Assembly (NCBI RefSeq): GCF_034347385.1
Contig: NZ_CP133777.1
Location: forward strand, 1,860,001 to 1,924,000
From: Actimicrobium sp. CCC2.4
GTDB taxonomy: Bacteria; Pseudomonadota; Gammaproteobacteria; Burkholderiales; Burkholderiaceae_D
Length of the DNA: 64,000 bases
Direction of reading: 5' to 3'
The notes under the pieces: generated by a model
Seen by the model: only the letters and a program-made list of their open reading frames with translations
The model's database searches: none
What the model was told of the DNA's origin: nothing
Shown: positions 56,127 through 64,000 of the stretch, piece after piece
How positions within the stretch are numbered: the stretch's first letter is position 1
How the letters are laid out: every line of letters begins with the position of its first letter
Position numbers and translations under genes: made by a program

Positions 56127-57203
56127 TCATGGCGCACTGATGACGGCGAAGGCTTCGTCGACGCTCAGGATGGTCCCCGTATCGCTGACGTCATAGCCGG
56201 GCAAGTCGTTGACGGTGGCGCGCAATTCGTTGGAGTTGAGTACCCCCATGACCGCCATGAAGCGGATGTCGGCCAGCAGGGTCTGATCGCACACCAGGAA
56301 ATACCGCTCGGTAAGCAGGGGCACGAAGTCGAGGTCGAACTGGCGTGCCGCGGTTTCGACGCCGATACCGGCATCAGCTTTGCCGCACAGGATGTAGGCC
56401 GCGACCGCTGCGTGGGTCAGTTCGGTGTTTTCGTAACCGTTGACGTCGGTGCCGCTCTTCCCTTCCTGCGCCAGCAGCAGATCGACAATGAGCCGCGTGC
56501 CCGAGCCAAGCTGACGATTGACGAACAATACTTCCGGGCGCAGCAGGTCGGCAATGTGCCAAATTTGTTTGGGATTGCCTTTGGCGACCATGATGCCCTG
56601 GCGTCGGTTGGCCAGCTTGATCAGACGGTGGCCCGGCTTGAGCAGCGGTGCGAAGTGTCTGAAAATCGCTGTCTCGCAGGAGCCGACCGGCACATGAAAT
56701 CCGGCGACATCGCAATTGCCGCGGCTCAGGGCGCTGACGGCTTCGAGGCTGCCGCGATAACTCAGGTCCAGCGGCACCTGCTCTTTTTGCAGGCGGCGGT
56801 TCAGCGCCTCGATCGCAAAGCCGTGGCTGGCGTAGATTTTCAGGACATCGCGCAACTCGGAAATCGCACTCTGGATGTCGGCGTCGATTTCGTTTGCCAT
56901 GCTCGCGAGCAGCGGGTCCATGCGCGCATGAATGAGCCGGTCGGCGGCGATCAAGCGCTGGCCCAGCGGCGTCAGCACCGAGCCGCGACCGCGCGACATG
57001 CTCACCACCGGCGCACCGATCGCGGTTTCCATATCGGCCAGCGCATCCCAGGCGTGCCGGTAGGACATCGCCAGTGCTTTGCTGGCCGCCTGCAAATTGC
57101 CTGCTTTGTCGATGGCGACCAGCAATGCCAGTCCCTTGACCAGCGAAAAGGGCTTGTCATCGCCATTAAGCAAGAAGGAAACAGGGCGGATTTCGATTTT
57201 CAT
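56127..57203 (-). CDS. ModE-type HTH regulator with periplasmic-binding-protein-like sensor domain
   Basis: The 358-residue product has an N-terminal ModE/LysR-like winged helix (residues about 20-100: LALLVAIDKAGNLQAASKAL, SYRHAWDALADME) and a C-terminal PBP-like domain (from about 120: IYASHGFAIEALNRRL, NRQLGSGTRLIVDLLL) resembling molybdate/tungstate-type binding proteins. It is encoded upstream of fdoG on the same strand. It most likely links fdo expression to molybdate or a related small molecule, an inference from context and fold. Confidence 0.8.
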   Translation of the reverse strand: MKIEIRPVSFLLNGDDKPFSLVKGLALLVAIDKAGNLQAASKALAMSYRHAWDALADMETAIGAPVVSMSRGRGSVLTPLGQRLIAADRLIHARMDPLLASMANEIDADIQSAISELRDVLKIYASHGFAIEALNRRLQKEQVPLDLSYRGSLEAVSALSRGNCDVAGFHVPVGSCETAIFRHFAPLLKPGHRLIKLANRRQGIMVAKGNPKQIWHIADLLRPEVLFVNRQLGSGTRLIVDLLLAQEGKSGTDVNGYENTELTHAAVAAYILCGKADAGIGVETAARQFDLDFVPLLTERYFLVCDQTLLADIRFMAVMGVLNSNELRATVNDLPGYDVSDTGTILSVDEAFAVISAP

Positions 57204-57491
57204 ATATGCGGTTTATTGCTTATTAAAGTGACTTGCAGCAGCCGGTGTCCGGCTAGCTAATTGCGCTATGAAGATTGAGCTGCAGGTCGCCATACTAACA
57301 AAAAAAAATAAATTCAGAATATATAAAATAATGCCTATTTGGAGGCGTAGGAGAGAGAGATCTCCGGTCGCACTGAGTCGACGATAAATTGCTTGGGGGT
57401 ATTTTAGGGGGGGTGAGAATTGGGAATGCTCGGGACGCGGGAGCACAGCGTGCGTCTGGCGCACGCTCCCTGCGGGCCGTGGCGTTGATGC
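57204..57491. other. AT-rich intergenic stretch
   Basis: These 288 bases include an unusually A/T-rich patch (about 57298-57335). No gene is supported. The stretch probably holds the regulator's promoter, which would read leftward on the minus strand. Confidence 0.45.
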
Positions 57492-58349
57492 CTAGCGCAG
57501 CAGCAGAATAGGAATCCGTGTGGTCCGCAGCAACGTGGTGGTGGTGCTGCCGAGGATCAGTTGCCGTAGGCGCGAATGGCCGTAGGCACCCATGACCATG
57601 AGATCGATTGCCTGCGTCCTGGCGTAATCGGCGAGGACGTGATCGGCGTCGCCCGGCAGCAGATCCGCCGTGACAGTCAGGCCATTGCCGGCCAGTTGCC
57701 GGCGGGCCTGTTCCAGCGCAATCCGATGGCTGTCGGTTTCTGCGCCCACCATCACCACAGCGCAGGACAAGCCACGAAACAGCGGGCTGGTGGCGAGCAG
57801 GGCGATGCCCTTGTCCGCGGTGGCGCTGGCATCGAAGGCGATCATGATCTTGTGCACTGGCACAAAGGTGGCGGGCACGACCAGGATGGGGCGGTGCAGC
57901 GCACGCACCACGCGTTCCAGATTGCCACCGAGGTGACGCGCGGCCTGGTCTGCCGCATCGCCGCGCTGGCCCACCACGAACAGCCGGACATCGTGTTCGA
58001 GCTCGAGCAGCGTATCGACCAGTTCGCCGTGCCATTGATGGCCTTGCGGTGCGGCGATGCCGGCGTCATGTGCGCGCGCCCTGGCGCTATCGAGCAGCAG
58101 CCGGCCGCCTTCCTGCGCGATGCGGTTGCGCTGTTCATCCAGCGCGGCGAGCTGGTCGAGCAAGTCTTCGCGCGATCCCAGTCCGATATTGCCGCTCAGG
58201 TCGCTGTGGCTGGCTGGCTGCGCGACGCGGTCCAGCACATGGGCAAATTGTAGCGGCGCCTCCAGTCGCTGTGCCGCCCAGACCGCGTAATCGCAGACGG
58301 TGGTGCTGTAGCCGGATTGATCGATGCACGCGATGATCTGCTGGTTCAT
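57492..58349 (-). CDS. Tandem-domain universal stress protein
   Basis: The 285-residue product has two UspA domains. The first (residues 1 to about 150) lacks the glycine-rich ATP loop; the second carries IMIAFDASATADKG and the GAYGHSRLRQLILGS ATP-binding motif. Such proteins are cytoplasmic stress or survival factors. AAGGAG precedes ATG 58349. It starts 11 bases after the SulP transporter stop on the same strand, so the two form an operon. Confidence 0.92.
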   Translation of the reverse strand: MNQQIIACIDQSGYSTTVCDYAVWAAQRLEAPLQFAHVLDRVAQPASHSDLSGNIGLGSREDLLDQLAALDEQRNRIAQEGGRLLLDSARARAHDAGIAAPQGHQWHGELVDTLLELEHDVRLFVVGQRGDAADQAARHLGGNLERVVRALHRPILVVPATFVPVHKIMIAFDASATADKGIALLATSPLFRGLSCAVVMVGAETDSHRIALEQARRQLAGNGLTVTADLLPGDADHVLADYARTQAIDLMVMGAYGHSRLRQLILGSTTTTLLRTTRIPILLLR

Positions 58350-58360
58350 GCGGTGGCTCC

Positions 58361-59845
58361 TTAGTGTTTGAGGGATGGGTCGAGAGCGTCCGGTTTGTCA
58401 TGGATGCCGAACTGATCGACGATGGTGGCGCTGGCTGCGTTCATGCCGATGATCTCGACCACGGTGCCTTGCCGGCGGAACTTGATGACGACCTTGTCGA
58501 GCGCGCCGACGGCGGTGATATCCCAGAAATGCGCGTTGCTGACATCAATGCGCACGCGTTCGATGGCTTCCCGGAAATCAAACGCGGCATTGAAGGTAGC
58601 CGACGAGGCGAAGAACACCTGGCCGGTGACGGTGTAGTCGCGCACATCGCCGTCGCCGGAAGTCACCGAGCTGATACGCAGCAAGCGGCCGACCTTGGCG
58701 GCAAAGAACAGCGCGCTCAGCAGCACGCCGACAAAGACACCTTTGGCCAGATCATGCGTGGCAACGACGACGACCACGGTGGCGACCATGACGATGCTGG
58801 AGCTGAGCGGATTTTTCGGCAGGTTGCGCAGCGAGTCCCAGCTGAACGTCCCGATCGACACCATGACCATCACCGCCACCAGCGCCGCCATCGGAATCAT
58901 TCCGACCCACGGTCCCATGAAGACCACCATGATCAGCAGGACTACGCCAGCCGTGAGTGTCGACAAGCGTCCTCGTCCGCCGGATTTGATGTTGATGACC
59001 GACTGCCCGATCATCGCGCAACCGGCCATGCCGCCGAGCAGGCCGGAGGCAATATTGGCCACGCCCTGGCCGGCGCATTCGCGGCTCTTGTTGCTCGGCG
59101 TATCGGTCAGGTCATCGATGATGGTGGCGGTCATCATCGATTCGAGCAGGCCGACGATGGCCAGTGTCAGTGCATACGGAAAGATGATCTGCAGTGTCGC
59201 CAGGGTCAGCGGTACATCGGGGAACAGGAAGAGCGGCAGGCTGTCGGGAAGCTGCCCCATGTCCTTGACGGTCCGGATATCGAGCCCCAGCCAGAGCGAC
59301 AGTGCGGTCAGCACGACGATGCAGACCAGCGGCGACGGCACCGCGCGGGTGAGGTAGGGGAACAGATAAATGATGGCCAGTCCGCCGGCGACCATCGCGT
59401 AGACCACCCAGGTGACGTTGATCAGTTCCGGCAATTGCGCCATGAAAATCAGGATCGCCAGCGCATTCACAAATCCGGTCACGACCGAGCGCGATACGAA
59501 TCGCATCAGCGTGCCCAGGCGCAGCGCGCCGGCAATGATCTGGAACACGCCGGTCAGCAAGGTCGCCGCCAGCAGATATTGCAAGCCGTGATCCTTGACC
59601 AGCGTCACCATCACCAGCGCCATCGCGCCGGTAGCCGCCGAGATCATGCCTGGCCGGCCGCCGACAAAGGCGATCACCACGGCAATGCAGAAGGACGCGT
59701 ACAGACCCACTTTCGGATCGACGCCGGCGATGATGGAAAAGGCAATCGCCTCCGGAATAAGCGCCAGCGCGACGACCACGCCGGCAAGCACATCGCCGCG
59801 CATGTTCGATAGCCAGTCTAGCCGCAGTTGTTTTTGGAGTGACAT
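58361..59845 (-). CDS. SulP family anion transporter with STAS domain
   Basis: The 494-residue protein has about 10-12 hydrophobic helices, the SulP-type [21 protein letters not shown] segment, and a C-terminal STAS domain (about residues 385-490). SulP members carry sulfate, bicarbonate or other anions; the sequence resembles BicA-like members but the substrate cannot be fixed by eye. ATG 59845 (preceded by GGAATCCC) is chosen over Met1 of the longer frame at 59860. It shares an operon with the universal stress protein. Confidence 0.9.
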   Translation of the reverse strand: MSLQKQLRLDWLSNMRGDVLAGVVVALALIPEAIAFSIIAGVDPKVGLYASFCIAVVIAFVGGRPGMISAATGAMALVMVTLVKDHGLQYLLAATLLTGVFQIIAGALRLGTLMRFVSRSVVTGFVNALAILIFMAQLPELINVTWVVYAMVAGGLAIIYLFPYLTRAVPSPLVCIVVLTALSLWLGLDIRTVKDMGQLPDSLPLFLFPDVPLTLATLQIIFPYALTLAIVGLLESMMTATIIDDLTDTPSNKSRECAGQGVANIASGLLGGMAGCAMIGQSVINIKSGGRGRLSTLTAGVVLLIMVVFMGPWVGMIPMAALVAVMVMVSIGTFSWDSLRNLPKNPLSSSIVMVATVVVVVATHDLAKGVFVGVLLSALFFAAKVGRLLRISSVTSGDGDVRDYTVTGQVFFASSATFNAAFDFREAIERVRIDVSNAHFWDITAVGALDKVVIKFRRQGTVVEIIGMNAASATIVDQFGIHDKPDALDPSLKH

Positions 59846-60019
59846 GGGATTCCGTTTCAAATGAATGGGGCAACGCGTTCCGGCGGGCGAGCTACCCGGT
59901 GGTACTGTTTGATCTTTCGCAGTATTTTACAGGCATGTTTCCGGGGCGCAGGATGCAAGGCCGCTGCGGCCGGCATGGCATGTGCGACACTGCGCCCCCC
60001 GTCGAATTGGAAATTAACC

Positions 60020-60973
60020 ATGCGCAATGGCGTGTTGTGCGGTCTGCTGGCCGGAGCGTTGTGGGGCATGGTGTTCATCGTGCCGGAAATCCTGTCGGCA
60101 TTTTCGCCGCTGGAACTGGCGGTCGGCCGCTACATCGCCTATGGCGTCATCGCCGTTACACTGATGTTGCCGCGTCTGCGCGGTCTGCTGCTGCGCCTTG
60201 AACGCGACGACGTTGCCGCGCTGCTGCGTCAGGCACTGACCGGCAATCTCCTTTATTACATGCTGCTGGCACTGGGCGTGAAGCTGGCCGGCGTGGCCCC
60301 GACGTCGCTGATCATCGGCTTGCTGCCGATCTCGGTCACGCTGATCGGTCACAAGGATCACGGCGCGGTCCCGTTGCGCCGGCTCATTTTGCCATTGCTG
60401 GTGGTGGCCGCCGGCATCGTCTGCATCAACATCGACCTGTTCAGCCACGCCAGCGCCTCCGGCATCGACGTCGCGCGCACCATGCTCGGGGTGCTGTCGG
60501 CCACCGGCGCACTGCTGTGCTGGACCTGGTACGCCATCGACAATGCGCGCTATCTGCGGGGCAATCCGCATTTCAGTAGCACCGAATGGTCGGCCCTGTA
60601 CGGCATGTCGAGCGGGTTGATCGCGCTACTGATCGGCGTTGCGGCGTTTGCGATTTGGCATGAGCAGGTGACCGGTGTTGCCGCTGTGGCCAGCGGGCGT
60701 GACTGGACGCTGTTCTGGATCGCCAACAGCCTGCTGGCGCTGGGCGCGTCCGTGATCGGCAACCAGTTATGGAACATCGCCAGCCGCAGCGTGCCGATGA
60801 CGCTGACCGGGCAGCTGATCCTGTTCGAGACGTTATTCGCCTTGCTGTACGGCTTCATTTACCAGCAGCGATTGCCACGTACGCTGGAGATTGCCGCGAT
60901 GGTGCTGCTGATTGCCGGGGTGCTGTGGTCGGTGCGGGTTCACGCGCTGCAAAAGCGCGCTGTGCCGGCTTGA
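60020..60973 (+). CDS. EamA/DMT family transporter
   Basis: The 317-residue product has ten hydrophobic helices in two EamA repeats, starting MRNGVLCGLLAGALWGMVFI. Members export or import small metabolites; the substrate is unknown. ATG 60020 begins the first helix, while the longer frame from 59861 runs through the promoter region shared with the divergent sulP gene. Confidence 0.9.
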   Translation: MRNGVLCGLLAGALWGMVFIVPEILSAFSPLELAVGRYIAYGVIAVTLMLPRLRGLLLRLERDDVAALLRQALTGNLLYYMLLALGVKLAGVAPTSLIIGLLPISVTLIGHKDHGAVPLRRLILPLLVVAAGIVCINIDLFSHASASGIDVARTMLGVLSATGALLCWTWYAIDNARYLRGNPHFSSTEWSALYGMSSGLIALLIGVAAFAIWHEQVTGVAAVASGRDWTLFWIANSLLALGASVIGNQLWNIASRSVPMTLTGQLILFETLFALLYGFIYQQRLPRTLEIAAMVLLIAGVLWSVRVHALQKRAVPA

Positions 60974-61062
60974 CCGGAGGGCACGTCGAACGCCGGTTCC
61001 GATTCAATGGAATAATCCGGGCCTCTGTTCACGCTCCTCTTAAAGGTTGACCCCAATTGGCA

Positions 61063-61353
61063 ATGCGACCATCCACCGTCCTAGAAATGAACCGGCCATT
61101 CATCCGCGCCACCGCAACCCGCTTCCGGGCGGCTAATCCACGCATATTCTGGGCGACGCAGGACGGCTCGACGCTCAATGGTGCCGGACTCGATCTTGTG
61201 GTCGATGCGCTAGCCGGTGCCACCGCCGTCGATCTGGGCGGACTGCAGGAAGAACTGGAAGCGCGGTTGCGTGTTCCGGTCACGGTGTGGACGCCGGCTG
61301 ACTTGCCGGGCGGACTTCGGGATGAGTTGCTGGCTGACGCCCGCCCGGTTTAG
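61063..61353 (+). CDS. Degenerate MNT-type nucleotidyltransferase
   Basis: The 96-residue product has the overall layout of MNT (MntA-like) minimal nucleotidyltransferases: RPSTVLEMNR, VVDALAGAT.VDLGGLQEELEARL and VPVTVWTPADLP. The catalytic motif GSxxxGxxxxSDLDL is altered: the GS becomes FWAT and the first metal-binding Asp is replaced (AGLDLVVD). The HEPN toxin partner normally encoded next door is absent. TTG 61057 is an alternative start with a better-placed AAGG. It may be an inactive leftover antitoxin. Confidence 0.7.
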   Translation: MRPSTVLEMNRPFIRATATRFRAANPRIFWATQDGSTLNGAGLDLVVDALAGATAVDLGGLQEELEARLRVPVTVWTPADLPGGLRDELLADARPV

Positions 61354-61354
61354 G

Positions 61355-61506
61355 TCGTAAGGTGCAATAACCGCAGGGCATTGCACCGAATGCTTCTCTT
61401 GCGGTTGATGAAACGATGTTTGCCCGGTCGTGGCGGAGCAAACACAGGTTTAGTTACCGCAGTCAGTCCACTCGGTGCAATGCCCTTCGGTTATTGCACC
61501 CTACGA
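61355..61506. repeat. REP-type inverted-repeat element (152 bp)
   Basis: Two 35-base arms in inverted orientation (61355-61389 and 61472-61506) agree except at three or four positions. Each arm is itself a hairpin (GGTGCAAT...ATTGCACC) and the arms enclose 82 bases with no gene. This is the structure of a REP doublet or a small non-autonomous element moved by a REP-associated transposase (TnpA-REP type). It begins two bases after the MNT stop. Confidence 0.85.
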
Positions 61507-61542
61507 TATTGCGAGCGCAAACCTCCGTTGGTAGTCGTACGA

Positions 61543-61564
61543 TGGGCACAACCATCCGTGCCCA
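61543..61564. repeat. Short hairpin repeat
   Basis: TGGGCAC and GTGCCCA flank an eight-base loop. It resembles other short palindromic repeats common between genes in this bacterial group. The rest of 61507-61744 holds no gene; the redoxin gene has an AGAGGTG ribosome-binding site just upstream of 61745. Confidence 0.5.
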
Positions 61565-61744
61565 CGCGCGCGCACCAGAAATCGTTGCCAGTTCCGGTCG
61601 TTTGCAGGACGCCCGGGTAGGCACGTTGGCGCTGACACCCCAGCGTTCGCCTGCGCACAGACAGCGCGTTTTCATCGGCCCATCCTGATGCTTCATTCCC
61701 GGACTGCGCATGCCATGCGCCAGCCCATTTTCAGAGGTGAATCG

Positions 61745-62260
61745 ATGAGCAATACAAAGATGAACGCAGGTGCCGCATTTCCTGACATGGCATGGGACGC
61801 GGTAGGTGGCGGGCGCATCGCCCCGAAGACGGATTCCGGCTGGCGCATGCTGGTGGTCTATCGCGGCAAGCACTGCCCGCTCTGTAAAAAATACCTCGAC
61901 CAGCTTGAGCAATTGCAGGGCGCATTCAAGGCCGCCAACATACAGATCGCGGCGGTGTCCGCCGATCCGCAGGCAAAAGCCGAGGCAGAGGCGGCTGAAT
62001 GCAAGTGGACTTTTCCGCTGGGCTACGGCCTGTCGATTCCGCAAATGCGCGAACTCGGGCTGTACATCTCGGACCCGCGTTCGCCGGAAGAAACCGACAG
62101 GCCATTTTCCGAACCCGCGATTTTCGTGATTAACCCGGAAGGCCATGTCCAGATCGTCGATATCTCCAATGCGCCGTTTGCCCGGCCGGATCTTGCGTCA
62201 ATGCTGCAGGGCCTGAAGTTCATTCTCGACAAAGGCTATCCGATTCGCGGGCAAGCCTGA
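61745..62260 (+). CDS. Peroxiredoxin-like redoxin (AhpC/TSA family)
   Basis: The 171-residue product has a thioredoxin fold with YRGKHCPLCKKYLDQLEQL (Cys44, Cys47), where typical peroxiredoxins have a TxxC motif, and AIFVINPEGHVQIVD. It probably reduces peroxides or acts as a thiol oxidoreductase. ATG 61745 is preceded by AGAGGTG; the upstream frame to 61688 lacks support. Confidence 0.88.
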   Translation: MSNTKMNAGAAFPDMAWDAVGGGRIAPKTDSGWRMLVVYRGKHCPLCKKYLDQLEQLQGAFKAANIQIAAVSADPQAKAEAEAAECKWTFPLGYGLSIPQMRELGLYISDPRSPEETDRPFSEPAIFVINPEGHVQIVDISNAPFARPDLASMLQGLKFILDKGYPIRGQA

Positions 62261-62285
62261 TCGTCGGGGGCGATTCGCCTGAGTG

Positions 62286-62846
62286 TTAGCGACCTTTCGG
62301 CAAGGCAGCCAGGACCTGCGCAGCCGACACGACTTTACCGAAAGCCCCATCAAGCGCAGCCATGAATGCCGTCTGCACGGCAGCAGCCGGTACGGTCATA
62401 CCGCCCGAAGCGAGATCCCGGGTCGCGCAGGCATCCTGCACCACCTGGCAATCAAAGCCCAGATCAGTCGCTGCCCGCACGGTCGAGTCTATGCACATGT
62501 GCGTCATCATGCCGACCACCACAAGACGGGTGATGCTGGCAGCGCGCAGCGTCTCGGGCAGGGCGGTCTCGCGGAACGCGTTCGGGTAATGCTTGGTAAT
62601 GACGGTTTCATCGGTCAGCGGCAGCATGCTGGAATGGATTTGTGCGCCGGTGGTATCCGGCCGGAAGAAGGTCGCTTCCGGTTGGGGCGCAATGTGCTGG
62701 ACGTGAATGACCGGTATGCCTTTGATGCGGCAGGCTGCAAGCAACAGGGCAGCCTGGCGGGCGGCGGCGTCGGCGCCGACCAGCTCCATGGTGCCGCCGG
62801 GGAAGTAGTCGTTCTGGATGTCGATGATGAGCAAGGCTGTTTGCAT
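62286..62846 (-). CDS. Isochorismatase-family cysteine hydrolase
   Basis: The 186-residue product has the catalytic triad of the family: Asp9 (LLIIDIQNDYF), Lys85 (ITKHYPNAF) and Cys118 (MTHMCIDSTVRAA). Members hydrolyse isochorismate, nicotinamide or related amides; the substrate is not evident. GAGGAAAA precedes ATG 62846. It converges with the redoxin gene, 25 bases apart. Confidence 0.9.
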   Translation of the reverse strand: MQTALLIIDIQNDYFPGGTMELVGADAAARQAALLLAACRIKGIPVIHVQHIAPQPEATFFRPDTTGAQIHSSMLPLTDETVITKHYPNAFRETALPETLRAASITRLVVVGMMTHMCIDSTVRAATDLGFDCQVVQDACATRDLASGGMTVPAAAVQTAFMAALDGAFGKVVSAAQVLAALPKGR

Positions 62847-63159
62847 TTTTTCCTCGATGTGATTGAGATTGTCAGCAGGGCGCGGCTTGCTGCACGCTAC
62901 GGGTGAGTAAGTTTTTTTATACTACAGGCTTTTAGCTATCCCGATTTAAGGGGCTGGCGGTCCTGTCCTGGCTCCGGCCCACGATCGGATCCCTGCCTAT
63001 GTTCAACTGCTTCGAGGGGATTTTTCCTTGAGCGCAAACGTTCTTCGTTAGCTGGATTTGTCTAAGCATTGCCATGACCAAGCCGGGGTGAGGCGCAGCG
63101 GTGGACGCGCCTTCGACAAGCTCAAGGCGAACGTTTGATGCTTATGTCAAAACTCTCGA
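62847..63159. other. Intergenic stretch with a REP-like hairpin
   Basis: No gene is supported in these 313 bases. The hairpin CGCCTT-cgacaagctc-AAGGCG (63108-63129) belongs to a type of palindromic repeat (CTTCGACAAGCTCA core) that is widespread between genes of many bacteria. Confidence 0.6.
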
Positions 63160-63948
63160 TCAAGCCGCGTGCCGCGCAGTCTCCAGCGCCGCAGTGAGCA
63201 CCACAACCCGCTCGATCAGCGCAGCGTTTTGCACAGTCAATTCAAGCACTCTGGCCTGCAGCGCATCCGTGTCGACAGGCGGTACCGCATCGACTTCCGG
63301 CACGGGCGTACGCGCCGGTCGGGTGCCGGCTTTCATCTCCCGCACTTGCTTCGCTGCTTGTTGCAACTCCTTCTTTCCACCAGCGACTGCCGCGACCTGA
63401 TCAGCCGCCGGCAGCGTCGATACTTCTGCCGCCGCATTGATCGAAATCGTCCCGGCCCGCACTGCCTCGACCAGCTCCGGCGTGGCTCCCTTTTGGATTT
63501 TTTCGATGCGGGTAATCGTATTGCTGCTGATGCCGGCCAGACGGGCGACGTCGTCACGCGTGGTAATCGGCGCGCCCACAATGGCGGGCGTGCCGACGGG
63601 CGCGTCCTGCATGTGCACCCGATGACGGGCGGTGACAATGTCCTTCTTGCGCAAGGCCAGCACGCCACGCTGAAAATCCGACACGCTGCGGCGCGCCAGA
63701 TGGTTATCGATCATCCACAGCATCACGTCAGCTATCGTGCCGAAACTGGTGTTCTGCACCGTATTGAAGGCGATCCCGTGTTGCTGGCAGATCGCATACC
63801 GGTTATGACCGTCGATGAGGATATCGCCCCACAGGACCAGCGCATCGCGGCAGCCTTCGGCGAGCAGGCTGCGCTCGAGTGCCGTGTACTCGTTGGTGGT
63901 GAGCGGATCGATGGTGCCGCGGAGTTCGTCGTTGACGGTGATGTGCAT
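63160..63948 (-). CDS. ParB N-terminal domain protein
   Basis: The 262-residue product has an N-terminal ParB/Srx-like domain (GDILIDGHNRYAICQQHGI), a central helix-turn-helix (TRDDVARLAGISSNTITRIEKI) and a C-terminal coiled-coil-like segment with a Lys-Arg/Pro linker. It lacks a visible ParA partner in the window. Such solitary ParB-like proteins are common on plasmids and integrative elements, where they act in partition or regulation. AAGG precedes ATG 63948. Confidence 0.8.
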   Translation of the reverse strand: MHITVNDELRGTIDPLTTNEYTALERSLLAEGCRDALVLWGDILIDGHNRYAICQQHGIAFNTVQNTSFGTIADVMLWMIDNHLARRSVSDFQRGVLALRKKDIVTARHRVHMQDAPVGTPAIVGAPITTRDDVARLAGISSNTITRIEKIQKGATPELVEAVRAGTISINAAAEVSTLPAADQVAAVAGGKKELQQAAKQVREMKAGTRPARTPVPEVDAVPPVDTDALQARVLELTVQNAALIERVVVLTAALETARHAA

Positions 63949-64000
63949 GGATGACCTTGAAAAGTGGTGATATCGGGTCGCGGTGAGACCCGCCGCGACG

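Noticed and set aside
57213-57464. 83-codon minus-strand frame in the gap upstream of the fdo regulator
   Set aside because: It crosses the AT-rich promoter-like patch and has no motif or ribosome-binding site.
58364-59812. 482-codon plus-strand frame opposite sulP, rich in His and Asp
   Set aside because: It is the reverse complement of a membrane-protein gene; such shadows are typically His/Asp/Arg-rich and it has no domain.

Overview
The window looks like chromosome from a betaproteobacterium of the Burkholderiales, most likely an Oxalobacteraceae-type organism. This is inferred from the moderately high GC content, the conserved rnc-era-recO-pdxJ-acpS-nagZ order and the protein families; no database search was possible. 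Essentially all of it is coding, with long runs of genes that overlap by four bases (ATGA).

Region by region. (1) 1-6.5 kb: housekeeping run rnc(end)-era-recO-pdxJ-like-acpS-nagZ-uvrC-pgsA. The pdxJ-position gene has lost the family's active-site motifs. (2) 6.5-7.0 kb: two near-identical tRNA-Gly(GCC) genes, each followed by a hairpin, then tRNA-Cys(GCA). (3) 7.0-11.8 kb: accessory block. An IS256-family element (transposase broken by a stop) sits inside a decayed IS6-family transposase gene. It is followed by a glutathione transferase and a small mercury cluster (merR divergent from merT-merP and a cysteine-rich small protein) with no merA. (4) 12.0-40.2 kb: a cobalamin supercluster. cobT-cobS-cobC come first. 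Then a sigma70-like promoter and an AdoCbl riboswitch precede about 23 same-strand, mostly overlapping genes: cobalt uptake (cbtBA), ferredoxin, CobN and a ChlI/ChlD-type chelatase, corrin-ring enzymes (cbiE, cbiX-cbiC fusion, cbiD, cobI, cobM, cbiG, cobJ-cobK fusion), cobW, adenosylation and amidation (cobO, cobB, cobQ), bluB for the lower ligand, the BtuCDF importer, and nucleotide-loop genes (cobU, cbiB, cobD). (5) 40.5-45.8 kb: a BLUF photoreceptor, a small membrane protein, then a decay zone. The decay zone holds a 5'-truncated acyltransferase joined to an alpha/beta-hydrolase tail, a truncated PAS protein, a frameshifted mdcE remnant, and intact but orphaned mdcB and mdcH. (6) 45.8-57.2 kb, minus strand: a self-contained selenocysteine/formate dehydrogenase locus: ModE-like regulator, fdoG with an in-frame UGA and a SECIS-like hairpin, fdoH, fdoI, terminator, fdhE, selA, selB, selC (tRNA-Sec), fdhD. 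(7) 57.5-64 kb: universal stress protein, SulP transporter, EamA transporter, a degenerate MNT-type nucleotidyltransferase, a REP-type inverted-repeat element, a peroxiredoxin-like protein, an isochorismatase-family hydrolase and a ParB-like protein at the right edge.

How it fits together. The B12 operon covers cobalt import, most corrin ring synthesis, adenosylation, lower-ligand supply and corrinoid salvage, and would be switched off by AdoCbl. It carries two kinds of cobalt chelatase (CbiX and CobN/ChlID). No cbiT, cobG or cobF is visible, so at least one step must be encoded elsewhere or done differently. Histidine-rich stretches recur in CbtA, CobN and CobW, and CobW lacks the usual CxCC motif. 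The formate dehydrogenase locus holds the Sec-insertion genes selA, selB and selC next to the selenoprotein they serve; selD is not in the window. I found no clearly undescribed system. The most unusual items are the degenerate PdxJ, the divergent CobW with repeated His-rich inserts, the dual chelatase arrangement and the orphan mdcBH pair.
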